In this document: in pieces, positions 1 to 12,158 of the stretch | Numbering within the stretch: the stretch's first letter is position 1 | How the letters are laid out: each line of letters begins with the position of its first letter | Assembly (NCBI RefSeq): GCF_024166365.1 | Contig: NC_064841.1 | Span: 27,954,001 to 28,018,000 of the forward strand | Source of the DNA: Elephas maximus indicus | Lineage: Eukaryota > Chordata > Mammalia > Proboscidea > Elephantidae | Length of the DNA: 64,000 bases | Direction of reading: 5' to 3' | Notes under the pieces: generated by a model | Database searches by the model: none | The model's input: only the letters and a program-made list of their open reading frames with translations | Told to the model about the DNA's origin: nothing | Translations under genes and position numbers: made by a program

Positions 1-390
1 TCCTAATTCTCTCTAGAGAAATCTCTCTGAAATCCATCTGACACTAAAACTTCACCATTAATTTTGTCTAAATGCTGAACTTTAGCAAATTGATTATTCA
101 GTTAATTCTTGTCACATCACACCAGTATTTTCAAAAAGTACACTGACTCATTGAAGCCTGTAGGATAGTAATTAGGACATTCAGCACTGATGTCCTAAAT
201 AGCGATCAGCAAATCTCAAAGAAGTAATTCAGCATTCTAAAGTCTTAGAATTTTGTCTGCAAATATATCTAATTGAAGAGGAAATAAGCTTAAAAAGCTT
301 GACCTCCATCACACAATTGATTGCTTTGGATAAAAACAAATCTAACTTCTAATTAGTTGCTTAGCCTATTCAGTGGTGGTCTCTCACGAG
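1..390. other. Non-coding, no recognisable element
   Basis: This is AT-rich single-copy-looking DNA. I see no open frame of note, no SINE boxes and no LINE motifs. Confidence 0.6.
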
Positions 391-402
391 TTCATGCCCA
401 TA

Positions 403-438
403 AAAAAACCAAACCAAACCCACTGCCATCAAGTCGAT
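403..438 (-). mobile_element. AfroSINE 3'-tail-only insertion (36 bp)
   Basis: Read on the minus strand, this is only the last part of an AfroSINE: the GACTTGATGGCAGTGGG block followed by its GGTTTGGTTTT-type tail. It is flanked by a perfect 12-bp direct repeat, TTCATGCCCATA, at 391-402 and 439-450. The duplication shows that it arrived as an insertion of its own and is not the remnant of a longer copy. No tRNA-like head is present. Confidence 0.85.
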
Positions 439-699
439 TTCATGCCCATAGACTTGGCCTAACTCGCTTCCAGGGAACAGTTCGAGGCCCACCATTGTTC
501 TTCGCTGGCATTAATCTGGGATTTTAGAGGATATGTTCCCATAAAAAGGATCTTTAATTTGTCCTCTTATCGTACCATTGTCGTTTTATTGTTTGTAACT
601 TTATTTATAGCCTCATACTCCACACATTATTTAAGACTCAGGGAAAAGAGGAATTTGCACTTAGAAAAATTGTTTCTAAAAGTCCATCACTTTGCAAGC

Positions 700-778
700 A
701 TTTATGATGTGCCTAGCATGTCCTGAATTCTGGGGATTAATAAAACAAAGATTCTGTCCTTAGTGAGCTCATGGTCAC
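700..778 (-). repeat. L2 LINE 3'-end fragment
   Basis: The stretch resembles the reverse complement of the L2 3' end: a decayed form of the usual 'tactatgtgccaggc' block, then 'ggggattaataaaacaaag' and a 'gagctcatggtc' block. It is short and diverged, so the family call is moderate. Confidence 0.5.
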
Positions 779-3079
779 TTATGTGTTACGTTGCAGTGGG
801 TAACTGATAAATACCTTTATGTCTGTGAAGTAAACCTCTCCAGTAGACACTGGATAAATTGTTCCCCAGAATTTCAAAGGGCTGTACTCTTGTGTTTTGG
901 GCTCTAAGTAAGTTCAAGTGAGCTGCTCCTATACAAACCAGTCCAACTCGGAGATGTAGCTCATGTGTCTGCTGGTGGTAATTAATGAAGTTAAGCACTC
1001 TTCACTAATGGAGGGAAAGTAAAGGAATTGGTTTCTATTTTAACCTGTGTTTCCATTTTCCTGATTATCCAGCAATGAGGTTTCTGTCACCACAGCTTAC
1101 GCTATGTCACAAAGTCAAGGGTTGAGTCATTTTCATTATAGGAAGTGACTGTTACATGAGCAAGGACTTTTAAATAATTGTTTTAAAGAAAATATTCATT
1201 GCTCTAAGCTAGTTAGAGCTGGAAATTTTGTGGTAATGAGATTTAGAAACATTTCCAGTCCCTGGCCAGACCTTGAAGATCATTCTTTAGAGCCATCTTT
1301 TTGTTGCAGTGAGGGTTGCTGTGATGGGTTTTGACCTTTTCATGTTAACGCTTTTGTTAAGAATTTGAGGTCATTTCAAAATATTTATAATTTTTAGTTC
1401 TACTTTGACAATTTTAATTACTTTTGCCATTTTCATCTATCCACAAACTTGAATTTAACATTAAAAAAAAGAAACACACAACTGTGAGATTTTTTTGGTA
1501 AGACTGGTGCCTGAAAACACACCTTTGTCTTTTAAAAAGCACTGTGTTCATGTTTAAAATGTGAAATACATATTTATATATATCAAAATTTCTTGACACA
1601 ATGTCTAAGTGAATAGAATAGAGCTTTCTGCTTGCAGAAACACTGTGCCTGGTGAAAATAATGTCATTTAAATATCACATGTAAACCATGCCTAACAGGG
1701 TTCATTATTTAATGATTCTCAGATGATTTCTTTGCAATTTAAACTGCAACGCTAGTCAAGATAAATGCAATTGTAACCTAACTAGGTAATTGGTGACAGG
1801 TTAATTCCATGAATTGATAAATATTTTTTATCCGGAGCATGAACCCCAAGTCATCATCAACAGAAGACAAAGTGCTGGTGACACTGTAGCTGCATTAAGC
1901 GTGCACCAATTATTTTGTCACATTACATGAATTCAGTCATGTTAATTTTGGGCAATAATCTAAGAGTGAAGCAGATGAGGGAGAAGGTTTGGATCAGACC
2001 GATTTCTGTGTTTTTCCCCTTGAACTCCAACTCACAGGATGCTGAAGACTTGTTGTTTGATTGGTAGAATTATCATCATCTAAAAAACCAGAGCTGTCAT
2101 GTCATACGTCCCGCCTAATTGCCTGGATATTTGCTGGAATGCCAATGAATATTTTATGCTGTGAACCTTTGTTCAAGGGACCTTGCTCAGGCAACCGACA
2201 AGGACCCTCAAAACTCGCAAAGTCCATCTCATATAAATGCTCAGAAAAAGCTGTCAAAATGTTTACAAATGTTCCTTCCAGAAGAATTCCCTCCTCCCCT
2301 GCCCCAGAGAAGGCACTGGGGGAAGAAGAGTTAGAAAGGTTTTCTGTGGTTTTACCATCTCTAATCGAAAACTTTTCTCTGGCTCAAACGGCAAAAATGC
2401 GTAAGTCTCTTTATTTTTCACTTTTAACACTATAGGTTTACTACACTAGAGAACACCCACCCATATAAAATATAACCAAACCACGTAGTCTCCTGCTTCA
2501 CTGATATAAAATGTATTCTTGGTCTATATGGAATTTAATACTGGGTCAATTCATGTTATAATATGGGTGTCACTGATAATGTTTTGGCTTATGATTCTTT
2601 TCATTTAAGCTTTTTGTGAATGTGAAAGAAGAGCTCACTGTAGCTCTCATGTACCTGTCTTATGGAATCAGGAGTTGGTTGTCCTTCCTTTGCGTATTCT
2701 TGGCTAAAGCAATGTTTAATAAATATCTTTTAAAAGCATATAGCTAATTTCATCCACTTACTGTTATGAAACGTTGTGTCTGTGACCTTTTACTTCCAAT
2801 CCTGTCCTAGTTCAGCTCTATTTTGTCCTTTTAATTTCTGAAATACCTATTTTGCAGCTGTGAGGAGGTGTGTGCTGTTGTTGCAGTGACTGTTATTCCC
2901 CCAAGGGCTCCAATATTTTAAAAAAGTTTAACAATTCCTGTATGTATTAAGAAGTGAGAGGAAGCCTGTGATGAACTGTGATCGTCATGCTCTCCCCCAT
3001 CTCTCTGAGCCCTTACAGCCTGTCTGCCACAGAGCCCATGTTTCCTTCACGGTGTTGCACTAATGTGCACCTCACCAGA
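779..3079. other. Mostly single-copy non-coding DNA
   Basis: I recognise no mobile element across about 2.3 kb. A 124-codon open frame on the plus strand (2061-2435) has no family I recognise, no splice context and no low-complexity or membrane pattern, so I treat it as chance. The 1.7-2.4 kb part is free of repeats and could hold a conserved non-coding element, but this cannot be judged from one sequence. Confidence 0.5.
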
Positions 3080-3165
3080 CGTCAAGCTCTCTGAGACAAG
3101 GGAAGGGTGCCTGTTCATCTCGCACTTAGCAGTCCCTCACTGAATGTTGGCTGGACAAATGGAGA
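3080..3165 (+). repeat. L2 LINE 3'-end fragment
   Basis: A decayed copy of the L2 end is visible: 'aagctctctgagacaaggg', then 'tgttcatctcgcacttagc' and 'tcactgaatgttggctg'. These correspond in order to the conserved end of L2. Confidence 0.55.
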
Positions 3166-3454
3166 TCCAAACACTGGATTATGTGCAACCTGGGCATTAG
3201 CTTCCAGACGTATGGATCCTAGCGACCAATGAAATTTAAAGCTAAAATCGGGGGACCAATAAAAGTGCCCAACTTTTATTCATCAATTAAGGGACTTGAA
3301 AAAACTCTACCACCCATTAACACCATCATTTTAACCTAAAAATAACACTAACTTTACAAAAGGAGAAAGGGCATAATCTCAGAAAAGGAAGTCACAGTGC
3401 AAAAATTCAACATGTTCTCTGTATTACAAAACCATACATGCATGCTGTTAACAA

Positions 3455-3624
3455 GGAGCCCAGGTGGCACAAATGTTTAAGCACTTGGCTGCTAAATGGG
3501 AGAAAGGTCTGGCAATCTACTTCAGTAAAAATTACAGCCAAGAAAACTCTATGGGGCAGTTCTACTTTGTCATATGCAGTTGCTATGAGTCAGAATCGAC
3601 TCAACAGCAATGGATTTTTATTTC
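3455..3624 (+). mobile_element. AfroSINE, older subtype
   Basis: This is a tRNA-derived SINE. It begins GGAGCCCAGGTGGCACA, has a decayed A box and lacks a clear B box. It contains the 'gattacagccaagaaaactc' core in altered form, then GGGGCAGTTCTACT, and ends GCTATGAGTCAGAATCGACT with CAGCAATGG. The next SINE follows within ten bases. Confidence 0.9.
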
Positions 3625-3630
3625 CTAGTA

Positions 3631-3828
3631 GGCCCTGGGTGATGCAAATAGTTAATGTGCTCAGTGCTAACTAAAAGTTTGGAGGTTCGAGTGTACCCAG
3701 AGGTACCTTGGAAGAAAGACCCAGAAATCTACGTCCAAAAAATCAGCCACTGAAAACCCTGTGGAACACAGTTCTACTCTGACATGTCACAAGTTAGAAT
3801 GAATTTGATGGTAACTGCTTGGTTGTTT
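3631..3828 (+). mobile_element. AfroSINE, diverged older copy
   Basis: This is a second SINE in tandem with the previous one and the same orientation. The head is GGCCCTGGGTGATGCAAA, with a recognisable B-box-like GGAGGTTCGAG. The core reads CACTGAAAACCCTGTGGA and the RTE-like end is badly eroded. Its divergence suggests it is older than the copy to its left. Confidence 0.85.
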
Positions 3829-5116
3829 TGACTATTTCCTAAGATATAAATATTGTGAAACATTCAAAAGAATCACAGAGTCAAATTATTCAACAAGTTT
3901 TGTCTTGTCAAAATATTCATCATGGAAAGGTACTCTGAATGGGGGCAAAATGACAAAATCTAAAAATATTGGACTAAAATTAAATGTTTTAATTAGAAAA
4001 AATATATACTCCATTTTCTCAGAATTTGCTGACTTTCCTGTTTATATAATTTTCAACATTCAGAAAATCAATATAATTTTCTTTAATTTGCTTTAATATA
4101 TACAGATTTTATTTGTAGAAGAAACTTTGAAAGTAGTTCATGAATAGAACTATTTTATAGTTCCACCAATATAATAAAACTAATCTGTCAGTCAGTAAGT
4201 AAATATTTCAATAATTGTACATTCTATTCATACCCTAAAGAGTCCCAGTATGGCCAGTGAATTTCACAGTCACTCTAATTCTAAAGCTATATCTGACTTC
4301 TGCAGTAACAAGTGCCATGATCTGTTAGTGATATCTGCTACGAGTAAGGGAGAGGGTTTTGAGGCACTTTCTAATTTTGATGATTCCTTCTGGGGAAATT
4401 ATTATTGTCTATTAATCCTATATACTTTCTTGTATGAAGGAAAAATCCTTACGTGGCAGTGCTAGCAGTGGCAGGCCCTAAGAAGGTCTCTCATAACACA
4501 GTTGTTATGGGGCAAAGATTTTCATTTAGGCTTGGAGCTAGGAGCAAGAGTCGAATATATAAATGTCAATGCCATCTGAATCCTATTATTTCAATGGCTG
4601 TGTGACCCTTCTTTATCAGTTTCTTGATTCGTTTATCCCTTCCTATCTCTGTATCTGTCCCAGGAAGCTTCAAGATGTGGACAGTTGATAGGTAAAGAGA
4701 GGAGAAAGAGAGTGAGAAAAACCCTTTCCCCCTGGCACCTATGATAACTGTGTGAGGAATCACTGCTGTGGCACACACAGCTCTCCTGTGAAGACTGAAT
4801 CCTGTAAGGCGATTTGCTTACCAGGTTTGGCCCACTCAAGCAATAGATCCTTGACTCTGATAGACTGATCTCCAGTTCTTGGCCTTCTCAGTTCCCTGGA
4901 GCTTTACCTCTACTCCACTTCAGCTACTCACTCCTAGCATGCAGAATTGGACTGTTGTGACATGTAGAACTACTCCTCCTAGGAAATCTTACATTTAAAA
5001 CATCTCGTTCTATGACCACAGCCATTCCAGGACTCTCAGCTGGCATTCCCTTCACACAGAAGTTGTTCAACCTCTTTACTTTCTCCCAGTCAAACAGTTC
5101 CCACTATCCCCATGTC
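3829..5116. other. Non-coding, nothing recognised
   Basis: The first third is strongly AT-rich. I find no element, no coding signal and no structured RNA here. Confidence 0.55.
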
Positions 5117-5422
5117 CAGGGGTGGATTACACAATAAGCAAGGTGAAAAACGTGTGAAATTGTTCACTACAGATTAGTAAGCACAAACAAGCCCTTGTTT
5201 ACCTTATTCACTGGATAATCCGTCCCTGTCAGAGACTGTAAATTTGAAAAGAGGCTTTGATTCCGTAGGAAGGTGCTATAGGTTGGGAGAGAGACAGATG
5301 CCAGCCATACCTAGAAGCAGAATCTTTGATGTGGCGGAAAAATGTGAAATTGTTCACTACAGATGATCTGGTAAGTAAGGTAAGTGCCATGCTTACCTTG
5401 CCTATTAGATAATCCGCCCCTG
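5117..5422. mobile_element. hAT-like non-autonomous DNA transposon, copy 1
   Basis: The element starts CAGGGGTGGATTA and ends TAATCCGCCCCTG, which are inverted repeats of each other. The following inner bases (GCAAGGT and ACCTTGC) also pair. The 8-bp flanks CCCATGTC and TCTATGAC agree at five positions, as expected for an old hAT 8-bp target duplication. No transposase frame is present. A closely similar element in the same orientation lies at 60369-60703. I do not recognise the family by name. Confidence 0.65.
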
Positions 5423-6027
5423 TCTATGACCCTAACCCAATCCATGACCTCTCACATTAGTTGCTTTCTGGTTAATGTTCTCAATTCACATGCCTGTTTT
5501 CCATCCCATTACCAGTCCCAGGCCAAGCCAGCTATCCTCCGCCACATTGAATGACAATGGAGAAACATCTCATAGCCAAGCCTTTGGTGCCTCCAAAATT
5601 CAAGATAAACAAATGCTCTTGGTCTATCAACACTCTATCTCTCCCTAGTCAGCTCTCTTTCTTATTCTCCGCAGAATCTATTTTAAACTTTCTCCATTCT
5701 CCTCAAACCACCCAGTCTCTCAGCAGATAACTTTGCCTTCTACTTCAAAAAGGAAAAAAGAAGTCATTAGTTGAGAACTCTCTTAGCTCTTTTGCCACAT
5801 GGAAAAGGTCATCTGGAACTGCACCTGCCCTTTGCTCTCCTCTCCTGTCACAGCGGGAGTGGTATCTGCTATCCTAAACAAAGCCATTTCTTCCTTCACT
5901 TCTCTGCTTCCTTTCTCCTCCAACTGCCTATGAACTATCCCCCCTCTCTCCTGAAGCTTCATCCTTTTCCTCTCTGCTGTCAGCTACCCACCAGCATTTA
6001 AGCCTGCTCAGGACTCCCCACAATGAA
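5423..6027. other. Non-coding, pyrimidine-rich, possible very old LINE remnant
   Basis: The plus strand is rich in CT runs around 5640-6000. The 'gataactttgccttctacttc' area looks vaguely like decayed LINE sequence, but I cannot assign it. No gene is supported. Confidence 0.35.
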
Positions 6028-6157
6028 GTCCTGATACATGCTACTACATGGATGGACCTTGAAAACATTATGCAGAGTGAGATAAGACAGCCACAAAAGG
6101 GCAAATATTACACGACCCCACTTACATGAAATAGGCAAATATATAGATACCAAAAGG
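6028..6157 (+). repeat. L1 3' fragment
   Basis: The order 'catggatggaccttgaaaac', 'gagtgagataagacag', 'ccacttacatgaaatag' is typical of the end of L1 ORF2 and the start of the 3' UTR. The same order recurs at about 62660-62770. RTE copy A starts immediately after it. Confidence 0.75.
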
Positions 6158-6771
6158 GATCATTGTTGATACCAGATGGATCCTGGTTGAAAGTGGAGAA
6201 TACCAGAAAGATGCTTACTTGTGTTTTATTGACTATGCTAAGGCATTCGACTGTGTGTATCATAACAAATTATGGGTAACATTGTGAAGAATGGGAAATC
6301 CAGAACACTTAATTGTGCTAATGAGGAAACTGTACTTAGAACAAGAGGCAGTCATTTGAACAGAACGAAGGGATACCGCATGGTTTAAAGTCAAGATAGC
6401 TGTGTGTTAGGGTTGTATCCTTTCACCATACCTATTTAATCTGTATGCTGAGCAAATACTCTGAGAAGCTGGACTATATGAAGAAGCGTGGGGCTTCAGG
6501 ATTGGAGGCAGACTCATTAACTACCTGCGCTACGCAGATGACACAACCTTGCTTGCTGAAAGTGAAGAGGACTTGAAGCACTTACTGATGAATATCAAAG
6601 ATCACAGCCTTCAATATGGATTACACTTCCGCATAAAGAAAACAAAACCTCTCACAACTGGACCAATAAGCAACACTGTGATAAACGGAGAAAAGATTGA
6701 GGTTGTCAAGGATTTCATTTTCTTGGATCCACAATCAACAACCATGGAAGGAGCTGTCAAGAAATCAAGAG

Positions 6772-8573
6772 TCGCTGGGACTTCCGGCAAACATGGCACC
6801 ATAGACAGAAGCACCACCCCATCCCTCTATAGCAAAGACCCAAAACACTAAGTAAAACAGAGACAAATGTCATTACTGAAATTGAAGCGTCAAATGAAGT
6901 GATAAAGAGTTCAGCCAAGGACCAAATGGAATAAGAAACTGATAGAGGACAGAGAGTGAGGAGAGATACCTGTGGAGGGCCCCATCGTTAACGCAGCACG
7001 GATCCGCCATCTTGGACTCCTGTCGGGGATCAGCAGGCAGGGAGCATGGGAAAGCAGCTTCGTGGAACTTCCGCAGGAGACAGAGCACCCAGTAACCAGC
7101 CATACACGCTTTCCCACCCCCCATTCTCTCCCTGCTGCCCTACCTCTGAGCTTCCTGGCTGGCTGTGGTGGCTTGGCTGGCTGGGAAGTGCAGCATCTGT
7201 GCTGCTTGGATTTGCCCCACCCACATAGGAGATCTGCGGACAGGGACTACGGGAAAGCAGCTTCGTGAAGTTCCCAGCAGGAGACAGAGCACCCAGTAAT
7301 AAGCGATAAATGCTTTCCTAACCGCCCCCCCCCCCCCCCCCCCCGCCGCCTTCTTCCTTCCCACTTCGGCTGCCTCTGTTTCCTGCCAGCCACGGTCTCT
7401 TGGCTGGGAGGCAACTGCTTTGGCCTCAGGCTGCTTGGATTCACCCTGCCCACACTGGCTGGGCTCCTGAGCTGGTGTTGGTTCTTCTTGTCTCTTTTGG
7501 TTTCTTCTGTACCTGGTACCACCTCCACCTCCTTTCTCTGGAACACCTGGCTCCATGTGCCATCTTTGCTTCTTCATGAAAGGCTGTGAAGCCACGCTTG
7601 ACTGGGGAACCACTTCCCCGGCCCATGACACTATGCTGGTGGGATCCCTGGGGCTTTTTTGTGTCTTGTTTTGCTTTGTCCTACTTTGTTTTGTTTGTTT
7701 TCTCTTTCTTTTCACAGTTTGGGAGCCCCTTTTTTTTTTTTCTAGTCAGGCTGCACTGCATGGCTTAGGAGCCACTCCCCCAATCTGTGCAGCCTCAAAG
7801 GTGGGATCCCTGGGGCATTTCATTTTTCTTTTTCTCTCTCTTTTTCCCTTTCTGCCTTTCCTCATTTCTCAGTTCTCATCTCTCTACGCTTATCTTCTTT
7901 TCCTGTCTCTTGAATACCTGGTGCTATGTGACATCTATACCCCCTCTAGCCCGGCTATACTGTGCAGTCTGGGAGCCACTTCCCCAGTCTTAGCAGCCCC
8001 ACTGGTGGGATTCTGGGACTCCTGGGGACTTATCTTTTTTCCTTTTCCACATTTTTATCTAGTTATTTTTTCTTTCTTTTTCCCTTTTTCTTTTCTCCAT
8101 TTCTCTGTTTCTTTTCTCTCTACTCCAGTGGTAAGCTCCCTTAGAAATTTTTTTTCTTTGCTTGCTTGTTTTTAACTCCTGTTTCTCTCTCCGCTTCCCT
8201 GCACCCCTATTAGCACCACACATCACAACCTTCCCCCTCTTTCCTGCCTACCTACACCATGCACTGAACATCACACCCCCGAGCAGCACAGACATGGCCT
8301 ACTAGAACTTGCCCAGCACTGATTTCTGGCCCACGCTGTGTGTGCCACAAATAACCCATCCCAGCCCCTCTGCTTCAGCTGGACCTGCCCTGCTGTACCA
8401 TAGCAGATTGACTGGCCCTGCCCATTGGACAAGGAGGTGAAAAGTATTCTGACTACAGATGAGAAAACAACCAAGAATGTACAGCCTGCCTGCTCAGATA
8501 TAACCAAATAAAATAAAAAAGCAGCACAGAACAAACAAATCTACAATCAAGAAACAAAGAAAATAACTACTGA
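6772..8573 (+). promoter_or_regulatory. L1 5' UTR / internal promoter region with tandem units
   Basis: This is the sequence ahead of L1 ORF1. It contains a repeated block starting GGGAAAGCAGCTTCGTG at 7048 and again at 7251 (period 203 bp). A later block, GGTGGGATCCCTGGGG, occurs at 7638 and 7800 and in decayed form at 8004. A run of 20 C lies at 7325-7344. The stretch 7650-8170 is very pyrimidine-rich. By analogy with other L1 families this region should hold the RNA polymerase II promoter, but no defined factor site was identified. Confidence 0.7.
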
Positions 8574-9618
8574 ATGTCCCGAAGACAGCAGACAATAAAA
8601 AAAAAAAAAAAGGACAGGATGGTTCCAGTAGGCGTTCAAAATAAATTACCAGATGACTTTGCAGTAGAAGAAAAGACACTAAAACTACCTGACAGGGAAT
8701 CCAAATGTCTAATATTCAGAGCAATCCAAGAGTTGAAGCAAAAAGCAGACAAAAATGGGGAAAAAATAAACAAATATATCTAAAAGGCAGACAAATTCAT
8801 GAAAAATACAGACAAAAAAATGGAACAATTCAGGAAAGTAATACAGGAACAAAATGCCAAAATAAACTCACAAATAGATATCATACAAAAACAACAATTA
8901 GAAATCCAAAAGATAAACAACAAGATTTCAGAAGTGGACAGTGTCATAGAAGGGCTGGGGAGCAGGTTTGAAACTATAGAAAATAGATTCAGCAAAATTG
9001 AAGACAAACACTTGGATACAACTCTGAGGAAAAATCAGGAAAAAGAATGAAGAAACCCTGAGAATTATGTGGGATACAATCAAAAGCAAAAATGTGTAAG
9101 TGATCAGAGTTCCAGAAGAGGGAGAGAAGATGGAAAACACAGAGAAGATCATTGAAGAATTGCTGATAGAAAACTTCTCTGATATCTTGAAAGATCAAAA
9201 GCTGACCATCCAAGAAGTCAACAAACCCCATATAGGATAGACCCCAAAAGAAAAACACCAAGGCCTATTGTAATCACACTCCCTGAAATCAAAGACAAAG
9301 AAAAAATCCTGCAAGCAGCTCAAGAAAAACCAAAAGTCACGTACAGAGGGGAAACAATAAGACTAAACTCTGATTATTTGGCAGAAACCATGCAGGCAAG
9401 AAGGCAATGGGATGACATATATAAAACCTTGAAAGAAAAAAAAATGCCAGCCAAGAATAATGTATCCTGCAAAACTTTCATTCAAATATGATGGTGGAAT
9501 TAGGACATTTTTGGATAAACAGAAATTAAGGGAATATGTAAAAACCAAGCCAAGCTTACAAGAATTATTAAATGGAGTCCTTCAGTCTGAGAATAAACAA
9601 CATCAGACCACAGCCTGA
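8574..9618 (+). pseudogene. L1 ORF1 (RNA-binding chaperone), frameshifted
   Basis: In active L1, ORF1p is a trimeric nucleic-acid chaperone that coats L1 RNA. I place the start at the ATG at 8574 (MSRRQQTIKKKKK), the first ATG after the 5' UTR. The frame breaks near 8780. It resumes in another frame at 8799 with a coiled-coil stretch rich in I, Q, K and E (to about 9050). Further along, other frames show the conserved ENFSDILKD, DKEKILQAA, TYRGETIRL and PAKLSF-type blocks, then LREYVKTKPSLQELL near the end. Several stops and shifts make it non-functional. Confidence 0.85.
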
Positions 9619-10037
9619 ATCTAGGATGCAAGATTGTACCAGCCAGGTACCAACCTAGGAAATGAACTCTCAAAGACTATCCAAAACAAAAAGAATAGCA
9701 ACAGGGAACCAGAGAGGTTAGTCTGTAAATGACAACAGTGCCAGAACAATAAAAGGGAATAAATGGTATAGGTATAGGACTTTTTAATGGTGAGGAAGGC
9801 AAGGCAATACCAAGTAATAATAGACAGGTTCAAACTTAGGAAGATAAGGGTAAATTTCAAGGTAACCACAAAGAAAGTTAAAAAAAAACCTACTCATCAA
9901 AATGAAGAAGAAAAAAATAAAGTCTCAATAAAAACAGAAGAAATGAAAAAGAAATCCATGAACAGAAGGAACTCAGCACAGGAGAGTAAGAGGAACAAAG
10001 AAAATGTTACCACCACACACAAAAAAAACCACTACAA
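9619..10037 (+). other. L1 inter-ORF spacer
   Basis: An A-rich, lysine/glutamate-like spacer separates the two L1 ORFs. An open frame from 9787 runs through it into the start of ORF2, but I regard this as incidental. Confidence 0.6.
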
Positions 10038-10819
10038 AATGACACCAACAAACTCAAACCTATCAATAATTACACTGAATGTAAATGGCCTAAATGCAAC
10101 CATAAATAGATGCAGAGTGACAGAATGGATTAAAAAAACAGGACCCATCAATATGCTGTCTACAAGAGACACACCTTAGAAACAAAGATGTAAATTTATT
10201 AAAAATCAAAGGATGAAAAAATATATTAAGTAACTACCAAAAAGAGCAGGAGTGGCAATACTGATCTCTTAAAGTAGACTTTAAAATAAAATCTACCATA
10301 AAAGACAAAGAAGGGCACTATATAATGATTAAAGGGAAGATCCATCATGAAGACTTAACCATAATAAGCATCTATGCACCCAATGACAAGGCTCCAAAAT
10401 ACATAAAACAAACTCTAACAGCACTGAAAACAGAAATTGACAGTTCCACAATAATAGCAGGAGACTTCAACACACAACTCTCAGTAAAGGATACAACATC
10501 TAGAAAGAAACTCAGCAAAGATACAGAAAAGCTAAAGAGCACAATCAGCCAACTTGACCTCATAGGCATATATAGAACACTCCACCCAACAGCTGCAAAG
10601 TACACGTTCTTTTCGAACACACATGGAACGTTCTCCAGAACAGACCACATCTTAGGCCGCAGAGCAACGCTCAACAAAATCCGAAACATTGAGATAATAC
10701 AAAGTGTCTTCTCTGACCTCAATGCCATCAAAGTAGAAATTAACAACAGAAAGAACAAGGAAAAAAAAAATCAATTACATGGAAACTAGGTAACACCCTG
10801 CTTGAAAACCACTGGGTAA

Positions 10820-10991
10820 TCAAAACCAAAAAACCAACCCACTACCCTCGAGTCGATTCTGACTCATAGCGACCCAACAGGACAGAGTAGAACTGCCCCA
10901 TAGGGTTTCCAAGGAGTGCCTGGTAGATTCAAACTGCTGACCCCTTGGTTAGCAGCCACAGCACTTAACCACTATGCCACCAGGGTTTCCA
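10820..10991 (-). mobile_element. AfroSINE inside L1 ORF2
   Basis: A complete minus-strand SINE. The head (GGAAACCCTGGTGGCATAG on its own strand) lies near 10991, with the B box TTTGAATCTACC-like, then GGGGCAGTTCTACTCTGTCC and the RTE-like end. Target duplication ACTGGGTAA is present at 10811-10819 and 10992-11000. Confidence 0.95.
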
Positions 10992-12101
10992 ACTGGGTAA
11001 GAGAAGAAATCAAAGATGGAATAAAAAATTTCCTAGAATCAAATGAGAATAAAAACACAGTATACCAAAACCTTTGGGATACAGCAAAGGCAGATATCAG
11101 CAGCTAATTTATAGCACTAGATGCACACATCAAAAAAAAAGAAGGGACAAAATCAAAACATTAGCTACATGACTTGAACAAATAGAAAGAGAACAGCAAA
11201 AGAAGCCCACCGCCACCAGAAAAAAGGAAATAATAAAGATCAGAGCAGAAATAAATGAAATAGAGTATAGGAAAACAACAGAAAGAACCAACAAAACCAA
11301 AAGTTGGTTCTTTGAAAGGATCAAAAACATCAACAAACCACTGGCCAAATTGACAAAAGAAAAACAGGAGAGGATGCAAATAACCCGAATAAGAAATGAA
11401 ATGGGGGACATTACAACAGACTCTACTGAAATAAAAAGGATCATAACAGAGTATTATGAAAAACTGTACTCCAACAAATTTGAAAACCTAGAGGAAATGG
11501 ATAAATTTCTAGGGACATACTACCTGCCCAAACTAACACAAAATGATGCTGAAAATCTGAACGTACCCATAACGATAGAATAAATTGAAAAGGTAATAAA
11601 AATTCCCAACCAAAAAAAGCCCTGGCCCAGATGGCTTCACTGCAGAATTCTACCAAACATTTAGAGAAGAGCTTACACCAGTGCTACTCAAACTATTTCA
11701 GAACACAGAAAAGAAAGTGATACTTCTGAATTCATTCTATGAAGCCAGCATAACCCTGATACCAAAACCAGGCAAAGACACTACAGAAAAAGAAAATTAA
11801 CAATATGTCTCGTGAATATAGATGCAAAAATTCTCAACAAAATTCTAGCCAATAGAAATCAGCAGCATATCAAAAAAATAATACACCATGACCAAGTAGG
11901 ATTCATGCTAGGTATGCAAGGATGGTTCAACATTAGAAAATCAATCAATGTAATCCACCACATAAATAAAAGGAAAGAAAAGAATCACATGATCATCTCA
12001 ATCGATGCAGAAAAGGCATTCAATGAAGTCCAACATCCATTCCTGATAAAAACTCTCAAAATATGTATAGAAGGAAACTTTCTCAACATAATAAAGGGCA
12101 T

Positions 12102-12158
12102 CTCTGTCCCATACGGTCGCTATGAGTCGGAATCAACTCGATGGCACTGGGTTTTGGA
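12102..12158 (+). mobile_element. AfroSINE 3'-tail fragment inside L1 ORF2
   Basis: About 57 bp between two continuous L1 ORF2 segments match only the SINE end: CTCTGTCCCATACGGTCGCT, then ATGAGTCGGAATCAACTCGA and TGGCACTGGGTTTTGG. The flanking L1 codons resume with 'aaaaccaaccgccaac'. I see no clear target duplication. Confidence 0.85.

Noticed and set aside
2061-2435. 124-codon open frame on the plus strand
   Set aside because: There is no recognisable domain, no splice or promoter context and ordinary composition, so it could be chance. Cross-species conservation would be needed to revive it.
7140-8175. Open frames up to 206 codons on both strands
   Set aside because: They lie in the GC-rich and CT-rich L1 5' UTR. 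Their F/L/S-rich or K/R/G-rich products reflect base composition, not a gene.
7555-8175. Possible signal-peptide or multi-membrane protein
   Set aside because: The apparent membrane spans come from runs of T and C in the L1 5' UTR and stop with that composition.
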